From a bacterium UBP8_UBA817 (lineage in GTDB: Bacteria; Margulisbacteria; Marinamargulisbacteria; CAMDBA01): DNA of 36,518 nucleotides. The translations under genes were made by a program, and so were the position numbers. The stretch spans positions 1 to 36,518 of the forward strand of contig CAMDBA010000013.1 of the NCBI GenBank assembly GCA_945888995.1. The letters are read 5' to 3'. The notes below the pieces were generated by a model. It saw nothing but the letters and a program-made list of their open reading frames with translations, had not been told where the DNA came from and searched no databases. Numbering within the stretch: position 1 is the stretch's first letter; each line of letters opens with the position of its first letter. This document shows positions 16,884 to 22,918 of the stretch, piece after piece.

Positions 16884-18104
16884 CTAAGGGCCGAACAAAA
16901 ATCTATGAAAAGAAAGAAGGATAGAACCAAAGGTGGTGCGATTAGCGGTATATTCTAATAAATTATCAAGTGCCATTCCAGCATATTTTTTCGCGTTAGG
17001 AGTGGCGCGCGGGTCATCGAGAAATGCACCCAATTGAGTATGAATATCGGCTTCAAGTAGGGTTTGGAGATTAGCCGCATCTTTTGAGAGACGAAGAAGT
17101 GCTGCGGCAGCAGCTTCTTTCGCCTCAGGAGAGGCCTGCGGATCTTCGAGAAGTCTACTAAATGGAATATGAACACCGTCTGCAACTAGGCGTTGGCAAT
17201 TAGCCGGATCTTTTGGGAGATGAAGAAGTGCAAGTGTAGCAGACTCTTTCGCTTCATGATTGGCGTTCTGATCTTCGAGAAGTCTACACAATGTAATATG
17301 AACACCGTCTGCAACTAGGCGTTGGCGATTAGCTGGATATTCTGCGAGACGAAAAAGTGCCCCTGCCGCATATTGTTTCGCCTCAGGAGTGGCGCACGGG
17401 TCATCGAGAAGTCTACACAATGTAATATGAACACCGTCTGCAACTAGGCGTTGGCGATTAGCTGGATCTTCTGAGAGATTCCAGAGTGCCCTGGCAGCAT
17501 ATTGTTTCGCACGAGGAGTGGTCTGCGGATTAATAAGAAGTGCACTTAGTTGATCATGAACACCGGCTGCAACTAGATCTGGGCGATTAGCCCCGTTCGC
17601 TGAGAGATTACAAAGTGCCCCGGCAGCAAATTCTTTTGCTTCAGGAGTGGCCTGCCTATCAACGAGACTTCCACCCAATTGAATATGAACACCGGCTGCA
17701 ACTAGGGGTCGGAGATTAGCGGGGTTTAGTGAGAGATAGAATAGTGTTGTGGGCGACATTGGGATAGCTTGAAGCTGGTCTCTTGTAAGGCTCGGGGGGG
17801 CCGGCAACAACCGCGTCGTGACTTTATCGCTACCATAGCCTAGGGCACGGACAGAACGTTCCAAAGTTTCCATAATGCCTCGAAAGTCTGCGTCATTAGC
17901 CGGTACAGAAGTGCTGAGACGGACATAGGGACTTTGAAAGACTTTCAAAAAAGCTTTCATATCCCTGCGGACTTCGTTCAAATTAAGCACACTTTTTACA
18001 TCAAGAAATCTAAAATACACCGACATTAAATCTTGGGAAAAAGGAACTTCAGGGCTATTTTCAGTTGATTTCATTTCACTACGCACGCTGACAATTTTAT
18101 TCAA
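16884..18104 (-). CDS. F-box-like plus Armadillo-repeat protein (eukaryote-like)
   Basis: 406 aa. Start TTG at 18104, seven bases after AAGGAG; the aligned position in the upstream paralogous leader is an ATG. Residues 1-10 (MNKIVSVRSE) are nearly identical to those of the next protein. Residues ~20-52 (PFSQDLMSVY, FRFLDVKSVLNLNEV) resemble an F-box helix bundle. Residues 130-387 are six tandem 43-residue Armadillo units with the pattern N-x-x-x-L-V-x-x-G-V-H, L-L-x-D-P-x-A-x-P-E-A-K, AA-x-AL-x-x-L, followed by a partial unit. Armadillo arrays bind extended peptides, and F-box proteins recruit substrates to eukaryotic SCF ubiquitin ligases. Bacteria lack SCF, so such a combination would be expected of a host-directed effector. 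The Armadillo call is strong; the F-box call is tentative. No signal peptide is present. Confidence 0.8.
   Translation of the reverse strand: MNKIVSVRSEMKSTENSPEVPFSQDLMSVYFRFLDVKSVLNLNEVRRDMKAFLKVFQSPYVRLSTSVPANDADFRGIMETLERSVRALGYGSDKVTTRLLPAPPSLTRDQLQAIPMSPTTLFYLSLNPANLRPLVAAGVHIQLGGSLVDRQATPEAKEFAAGALCNLSANGANRPDLVAAGVHDQLSALLINPQTTPRAKQYAARALWNLSEDPANRQRLVADGVHITLCRLLDDPCATPEAKQYAAGALFRLAEYPANRQRLVADGVHITLCRLLEDQNANHEAKESATLALLHLPKDPANCQRLVADGVHIPFSRLLEDPQASPEAKEAAAAALLRLSKDAANLQTLLEADIHTQLGAFLDDPRATPNAKKYAGMALDNLLEYTANRTTFGSILLSFHRFLFGP
16944..17717 (-). repeat. Six 129-bp tandem repeats encoding Armadillo units
   Basis: The repeat is visible in DNA as well as protein: the string GAACACCGTC recurs at 17171, 17300 and 17429, exactly 129 bp apart. 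A 64-bp block (17275-17338) is identical to 17404-17467, while other units are more diverged. This points to recent unit duplication in an older array. Confidence 0.9.
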
Positions 18105-18459
18105 AGTGGGGCTCCTTAAAAGACAAGCGCATAGTGAGCGTTTATTAGTTATCGGAAAATTGGCTTAAAATTTTCAGTTTTTTTGGGGGTCATGATAATG
18201 GACTGACGGATTTGGCACGTATTGCGGACGGCAAGGCAGATGACCAGGTGACTTCACCGTTTAAAGTGTTGACCTGCAGATGCAGGGGGTTGAGCGGCAT
18301 GACAATGGACTGAAAGTCGCAGTGACGCCATGGCCGTCCATGGCGGTGTGGGGACCTATCGGCGATTGATTCGGATTCGAGTACGGCCATGGGAGCGTAC
18401 TCGCAAGAGAGGCGCTGCGACTCGCATGGGGCGACATCGCTATTTTGGAAAGGCATCCG
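18074..18459. repeat. Direct repeat, copy A (leader cassette of the Armadillo gene)
   Basis: Nearly identical to 20362-20681. On the (-) strand it runs from just after the stop of the 643-aa gene, through ~350 bp of non-coding DNA, the AAGGAG site and start codon, to codon ~10 of the Armadillo gene. It fills the 356-bp gap between the two genes. Relative to copy B it carries ~66 extra bases (18346-18411) that interrupt the right arm of the hairpin found in B; the extra segment itself contains GAGTACG/CGTACTC inverted arms. Confidence 0.93.
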
Positions 18460-18460
18460 C

Positions 18461-20392
18461 TTAATTTTTCTCAAAAATATCCCCCACAAATCCATTCACA
18501 AACTCATTTGAGCGTTCAAAATAACGAAAACTACTGGTTACTACCGCTATACAAACACCTTTGCCCAAATTTGTATGAAAATCAGGTGGAAATACCATTT
18601 CTCGGGAGGATTTCAATTCATCAAAACATTTTTTAGAAAGAGAATAAAATAGGAGGTTCGCTTGATTTTCCTCTCCATGGTGGTACCCGAGAACCCCTGC
18701 TTTAGCTATTTGGCCGAGTAAATAGGCCAGACGCGCTTTGTCCTGATCATTGCTCAGGGAGTTAAAATAAATCATCACGGAGACTTCAAAATTATGCGTC
18801 CCTGCGACTTCCGCGCAAAGCGCATTGATTGCGTCTTTGATTGCGCCATCATCCGCAGGCGTGGACGCAATGGAAACATCCCCACCTTTATTCAAAATAG
18901 CCTGTTGTATTATCCCTTTCATTTTATTTCCCAATTCAGGATTCTTTTGAATAATCGGGTCAAGAATCGTTGATGCAACAAAGTCTATCGTTTCAGGATG
19001 CGTGAATTTAGACGCATCAAATGAATTTTGTCGAATTGCCTCCATCAGATACATGGGAAGCGCATTAAACTCGGCATGTGTTTCACTTGCCTCCATTTTT
19101 GATGGATACCCCGCGGTTAGAACAGAACAGTCATAAACATCTACCTTTCCGAGTGTATCCGCATAAAAGATTGGAAAATCCGAAGTAATCCAGCCTTTAA
19201 ATGACACTTCACTAACAGATCCTGCGCCTATGTTGCATAGCACTGCATAATTACCATATATCTGAAAGGCATACGTCGCGTTATCGTCACACATGGACTC
19301 TAAAGCCTCCTCTGACATACCCCCAAATTTGTCTGTTAACGCAGCTTTAACCTCCGAAGAGGGATACCGTTTCGCTCCAAAAAAAGAATGTAACGAAGGG
19401 TCTGAACTCGAAATTCCCGGCGGAGGAGTGAGGTTAAATTTAAACTCAGGATACAGAGCCGTTTGCATACTTGGGCTGCTGGTCATCAGATCTTTTAATG
19501 ACACCATATTGCGTCTATAAAGTGTTTTTAGTACACCTTCATTGACACTGAAGCGACCCTCACAAATCGCGTATGATATGGCCATTTTTGCATTTCTATC
19601 TGTAAATACAGGAAGATGTTCCGCTAATGCTTTCAGCACCGCGGGATCGTTTCCGAATGTAAGAGTGATCTGTGAGAGATTAAAAAGTTCTATGGCAGCC
19701 TTTTTTTTCCCCGTAGCAGTTGTATTCTCATCCATGAGACGTGCAGCCCAGGGGAGCTGTTCTTCTGTTTTTCGAATATCTAATAGTGCCTGCTCTACTT
19801 TTTTTCCTATAAAATGCGCTCTAAATCCGTCATTGTAAACACTTCCAGTTCCTCTAGGCTTATTCAACTCGTCTCTAGATCGGTATCCCATCATTACATC
19901 TTTAACTAAACCTATCCAACAGAATGGGCTAACAAGATCTACTGTGCCTGCAGCCAGGACGGCGCCTCCTATTGTCTTCAAGTTTTTTGTGTGGAATGCT
20001 TCTAGTTTCAACTTTAGTGCCGCTTTAAACTCAGCTATTTGCTTAGGAGTACCTAGGAGGCGCTCTGCATTTGTCCTGTACTGGTTTGAAGGATTCGGAG
20101 GATTTTTAAATGTCGAGTGCTCGTCAACCAAGCTTCCTCTAAGCAAATGGGTGAGCACAACTAACAAAACCCCCTGATCTGTTGTTTTTTCTAAACTGAA
20201 GGGATGTTCTTTTAATGGTGAATGAGATAAAAATCTTTCAAGCAGCCCTTCATCCACCTCCTTACCGGCCTTTAAATCCGATAAAATAGTTCTTAAATCC
20301 TCATTTCTTAAAGGGACTAGTGAGGCAAAATGATTTTTAGGGCTATTTGCAGGTAATATCGTTTCACTACGCACGCTGATAATTTTATTCAT
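18461..20392 (-). CDS. Unknown 643-aa island protein with FTD-repeat and Armadillo-like segment
   Basis: ATG at 20392 with AAGGAG 7 nt upstream. Residues 1-10 (MNKIISVRSE) match the Armadillo protein. Residues ~212-241 (LMDENTTATGKKKAA, IELFNLSQ) resemble half an Armadillo unit. Residues 245-276 (FGNDPAVLKALAEHLPVFTD) match the 35-residue repeat of the 343-aa protein at 20931 (FGHTPAVLQAVAEQLAIFTD). A mildly hydrophobic stretch at ~140-168 could be a buried or membrane-associated hairpin. The C-terminal half (residues ~330-640) is unrecognised, with mixed helix and strand and several Cys. No catalytic motif or signal peptide is evident. The gene is bracketed by the direct repeats at 18074 and 20362, so recombination between them would delete it cleanly. 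Confidence 0.82.
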   Translation of the reverse strand: MNKIISVRSETILPANSPKNHFASLVPLRNEDLRTILSDLKAGKEVDEGLLERFLSHSPLKEHPFSLEKTTDQGVLLVVLTHLLRGSLVDEHSTFKNPPNPSNQYRTNAERLLGTPKQIAEFKAALKLKLEAFHTKNLKTIGGAVLAAGTVDLVSPFCWIGLVKDVMMGYRSRDELNKPRGTGSVYNDGFRAHFIGKKVEQALLDIRKTEEQLPWAARLMDENTTATGKKKAAIELFNLSQITLTFGNDPAVLKALAEHLPVFTDRNAKMAISYAICEGRFSVNEGVLKTLYRRNMVSLKDLMTSSPSMQTALYPEFKFNLTPPPGISSSDPSLHSFFGAKRYPSSEVKAALTDKFGGMSEEALESMCDDNATYAFQIYGNYAVLCNIGAGSVSEVSFKGWITSDFPIFYADTLGKVDVYDCSVLTAGYPSKMEASETHAEFNALPMYLMEAIRQNSFDASKFTHPETIDFVASTILDPIIQKNPELGNKMKGIIQQAILNKGGDVSIASTPADDGAIKDAINALCAEVAGTHNFEVSVMIYFNSLSNDQDKARLAYLLGQIAKAGVLGYHHGEENQANLLFYSLSKKCFDELKSSREMVFPPDFHTNLGKGVCIAVVTSSFRYFERSNEFVNGFVGDIFEKN

Positions 20393-20681
20393 AGTAGGTC
20401 TCCTTAAAAGACAAACCCATAGTGAGCGTTTATTAGTTATCGGAAAATTGGCTTAAAATTTTCAGTTTTTTGGGGGTCATGATAATGGACTGATGGGATT
20501 TGTTCGTATTACGGACGGCAAGGCAGATGACCAGGTGACTTCACCGTTTAAAGTGTTGACCTGCAGATGCAGGGGGTTGAGCGGCATGACAATGGACTGA
20601 AAGTCGCAGTGACGCCATGGCCGTCCATGGCGTCACTGCGACCGCGCACGGGGCGACATCGCTATTTTGGAAAGGCATCCG
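20362..20681. repeat. Direct repeat, copy B (leader cassette of the 643-aa gene)
   Basis: Partner of copy A at 18074-18459. On the (-) strand it includes codons 1-10, the start codon, AAGGAG, an AT-rich leader, a short palindromic CTGCAGATGCAG and the hairpin at 20603-20642. A weak promoter-like pair (CTGAAA and GATAAC, 18 bp apart) lies in the AT-rich leader of both copies. The copy ends ten bases from a truncated IS3-family fragment, so the repeat may have spread together with mobile DNA. Confidence 0.93.
20603..20642. repeat. Perfect 18-bp-arm hairpin in repeat copy B
   Basis: GTCGCAGTGACGCCATGG, a 4-base loop CCGT, and the exact reverse complement. There is no T-run on either side, so it is not a standard terminator. 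In copy A the right arm is interrupted after CCATGGCG. It may be a terminal structure of a small mobile repeat or an mRNA-stabilising element. Confidence 0.8.
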
Positions 20682-20690
20682 GTCCTGGTT

Positions 20691-20816
20691 TCATTTTGGG
20701 ATGGGTATATCTCGGATGCCATTTTCCTTGCAGATTTGAGACACTGGCTTTTGACCCTTGCGCATTTCGAGCACCACGGCCCATGTCTCGTCGCTTGTAT
20801 ATTTTCTTTGCTTCAT
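20691..20816 (-). pseudogene. IS3-family transposase OrfA fragment (5' end only)
   Basis: The (-) strand ATG at 20816 opens a 41-codon frame beginning MKQRKYTSDETWAVVLEM and continuing to SQICKENGI near residues 26-34. This is the N-terminal helix-turn-helix start of IS3-family OrfA. After that the family sequence stops and the frame ends within eight codons, so the remainder of the transposase is deleted. It directly adjoins direct-repeat copy B. It is too short to be active. Confidence 0.72.
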
Positions 20817-20861
20817 GACACACCTCGTTCTAAAGAGTTTAAAAGAATTTCGTTTTTTACG

Positions 20862-20899
20862 CCCCCCCTGTTCCTGGGGATCCCCAGGAACAGGGGGGG
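20862..20899. repeat. Perfect 38-bp palindrome downstream of the 343-aa gene
   Basis: Two 19-bp arms meet without a loop at GGGGA/TCCCC; each arm ends in seven C or G. It begins 31 bp beyond the stop of the 343-aa gene. It could stabilise or terminate that (-) strand message, but on this strand it is followed by CGTAAAAAACG, not a T-run. A palindrome this long and exact is unusual and resembles a mobile-element end or cruciform site. Confidence 0.9.
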
Positions 20900-20930
20900 A
20901 TTTCTCTCTTTAGTCGGTGTCTAGTTTAGC

Positions 20931-21962
20931 TTAGGGGAGGGCGGAAAGGGGTTTTTCGCGTAATGCTTGGGTCACCGGGTGATTCTCTCCTAAACTCCCG
21001 TGAGCCTCCGAGGTAATCAATGACTTTGCGGCATCTGTAAATTTCTTCACCTTCTCAGCGAGGACGGCATTCACATCGGGAACGTTTCCGAATTTAACCT
21101 CGATAATAGCCCGGGCAATATCCCGCTGTGCGGCCGGATCTGTAAATATAGCCAGCTGCTCAGCGACGGCTTGTAGCACCGCGGGCGTGTGTCCGAAGTC
21201 AACGCTTCTAATGGCCCTGGCAATATACTGCTGCGAGGCCGAATCTGTAAAAAACCGAATACACTCGGGATGCTCTCGGAGGAGGACACCCAACGCGTGG
21301 TCATGGCCTTCTTTTACCTGAAGTATGTCCGCCTGATCATTGGCGGAGAGCATCGGAGTAACCGTCGCCTTCATCAAATTGATAAGCTTAGCACCTGGTC
21401 CCTCCGCCACAATTTTTCCTCTTAAAATACCTTTGAGCACCCGTCTCTGTACGACAGGCTCTGCCAGAGCCGTCGGATTGCTAATGGTCTCAAGGTCGCT
21501 TGGCGAGACTCTGCCTTCTTTTATTCTTGTGCTTGAGATCTTTGATTTAGCTGCTGTGATGATGGATGAAGGTTGGAATCCGAATCCCTGATTGGGGATA
21601 GGCGTACTCGTTTGGTCCGTCTTTACATATGTTAATTGAAATGTCAAGCGATGTACTTGACTCAAGGCTTTCTGTAATTTAATCACTGTGGGCTCTGTTT
21701 GCTCCTTCTTTTTCAAATAGGCCCCCATTTCCTTATAAACAGCGGGAAGGGTTTTTTCAGGTCCATGTGTTTTAGAATTCTTCACGCTAGCTGTACACGT
21801 GTCACGGAGAAATATAGTTAATTTGTTGGCATCATCGGAATATATAGTCGGGTTAGTTCTTATTTCCTTCAACATTTCATCCGTCATGGAAGCGATGCTT
21901 GTGTTAGAAGAGGTGCTACGCATTGGAATAATTTTGGTATTACCTGGTGTGATTGCTGTCAT
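20931..21962 (-). CDS. Unknown 343-aa island protein with three 35-residue FTD repeats
   Basis: ATG at 21962 follows a strong TAGGAGGAA site. The N-terminal ~30 residues are Ser/Thr-rich and contain TKIIPMRST at 9-17, echoing the KIISVRSE start of the two neighbouring island proteins. Residues ~60-115 are charged helices. Residues ~215-323 hold three repeats exactly 35 residues apart, marked by FTD at 238, 273 and 308, with a V-x-FG-x-x-P-x-V opening in the second and third and an I-A-R-A-I helix after FTD in the first two. One copy of the same unit occurs in the 643-aa protein. The repeat looks like a two-helix solenoid related in style to Armadillo or HEAT, but I do not recognise a named family. 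IS3-family remnants lie on both sides. Confidence 0.8.
   Translation of the reverse strand: MTAITPGNTKIIPMRSTSSNTSIASMTDEMLKEIRTNPTIYSDDANKLTIFLRDTCTASVKNSKTHGPEKTLPAVYKEMGAYLKKKEQTEPTVIKLQKALSQVHRLTFQLTYVKTDQTSTPIPNQGFGFQPSSIITAAKSKISSTRIKEGRVSPSDLETISNPTALAEPVVQRRVLKGILRGKIVAEGPGAKLINLMKATVTPMLSANDQADILQVKEGHDHALGVLLREHPECIRFFTDSASQQYIARAIRSVDFGHTPAVLQAVAEQLAIFTDPAAQRDIARAIIEVKFGNVPDVNAVLAEKVKKFTDAAKSLITSEAHGSLGENHPVTQALREKPLSALP
20994..21320 (-). repeat. Three tandem 105-bp units encoding the FTD repeat
   Basis: Region corresponding to residues ~215-323 of the 343-aa protein. FTD occurs at residues 238, 273 and 308. The units are diverged in DNA but still share short strings such as GATCTGTAAA and CTGTAAAAA next to the FTD codons. 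Confidence 0.75.
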
Positions 21963-22099
21963 TTGATTTCCTCCTAGTTAGTCTACTGTTGTGTATTCCC
22001 GAGTTAACGAAAATTCAAACATGTTTGCTCGAGAAATGAGAGCTGGCAGGGTAAGTGAGGACAGAAGTCGGTAAAATTTAAGTGGAAAACCGAATAAAA

Positions 22100-22354
22100 T
22101 CATGCGGCCTTCATGAGTTCCGAATGACCGTAATAGACCATATCTGGGGTTCGATAGTCAAGGCTCTGATGCCGACGTTTTTGATTGTAGAAATCCAAAA
22201 TAGGCACCAATCTGCTGGCGAGCCACCGCCATCCATGCTGATCTGTGTGGTGTGAACTGGCTGCCAGCTCAGTGTTGAATATCTCGGAGCATCCATATTG
22301 CGCAATGGCGTCTTTCAATGTGTCTACGCAAAATGATACATCCAAAGAATTAGA
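22100..22354 (-). pseudogene. IS3-family transposase OrfB fragment, decayed
   Basis: The (-) strand frame contains SLDVSFCVDTLKDAIAQYG and CSEIFNT, matching the DDE integrase core just before the second catalytic Asp of IS3-family OrfB. It ends with DFYNQKRRHQSLDYRTPD, the conserved C-terminus. In between, the pieces sit in different frames: GSQFT and ISMDGGG are readable in the other two frames, and the segment that should carry the catalytic Glu is deleted. It is thus a multiply frameshifted relic. It is not the missing part of the OrfA fragment at 20691, because on this strand it lies upstream of it; they are remnants of separate insertions or of a rearranged element. Confidence 0.85.
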
Positions 22355-22580
22355 CCCGACTTCCACGCAATCCGGCAAAATATCTGAGTGGGTGAGCACA
22401 AAAAGGGACTGGAGCGAAATGTAGTGGCTATTAGGCCACTCTGTGCTCATTCTGCCTCCGGTGGGACCGGAAATCGCGGAAGTCGGGCCTACCCCTTAAA
22501 CATTTCCTGCACCCGGTACTTTTAATTGTCGCTATCAGGGCGTTTGTATTGTCGTTTGACAGGGGGGTGCATTAGAAATT

Positions 22581-22697
22581 CACCCCTCCAACCTCCCCTT
22601 ATCAAGGGCAGGCTTTACTCCCAGATCCCAAAGTCACTGAAGATCTGCCGCTTGGGGTCCCTCCGCCCTTACCAAGGGGGGAGGTTAGGTGGGGGGT
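22581..22697. repeat. MITE-like imperfect inverted repeat
   Basis: The left arm CACCCCTCCAACCTCCCC plus TTATCAAGGG (22581-22608) pairs imperfectly with the right arm (22666-22697), which reads CCCTTACCAAGGGGGGAGG then TTAGGTGGGGGGTG. The string GGGGGGTGCATT flanks it on both sides (22563 and 22690). The 57-bp centre is non-coding. The 560-bp gap from 22355 to 22918 otherwise shows only a short unassigned frame at 22772-22912. Confidence 0.8.
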
Positions 22698-22918
22698 GCA
22701 TTGTAGCTTAGCGCAGGAGGGTGGTGGGTTACTAAAATCACCACTTAATTCATTTTTCGTAACTGTCCATTATGGGGTTCATGGAGCGCTTACAGTACAC
22801 ACTGGAGCGTGAGACCTCCAACAACTCGCTTTGCCGTGTGATCGATAATTTGTGCTTTGTACGGATCATCGTTTTCCATCGTCAGCTGTCCCGTTTTTCC
22901 GGGCCTTTTTAGAAATAC

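Noticed and set aside
18190-18495. A 101-aa (-) strand frame across repeat copy A
   Set aside because: It lies mainly in the non-coding repeat. The last ~36 codons (from MPLNPLHLQVNTLNGE) are open in copy B too, but differences between copies are mostly amino-acid changing and there is no ribosome-binding site.
20862-20899. Palindrome as a standard Rho-independent terminator for the 343-aa gene
   Set aside because: On the (-) strand it is followed by CGTAAAAAACG rather than a T-run, and it has no loop; reported as a palindrome instead.
22772-22912. A 46-codon (+) frame (MGFMERLQYTLERETSNNSL) near the island edge
   Set aside because: No Shine-Dalgarno, no recognisable family; possibly a fragment of a lost gene, but not supportable.
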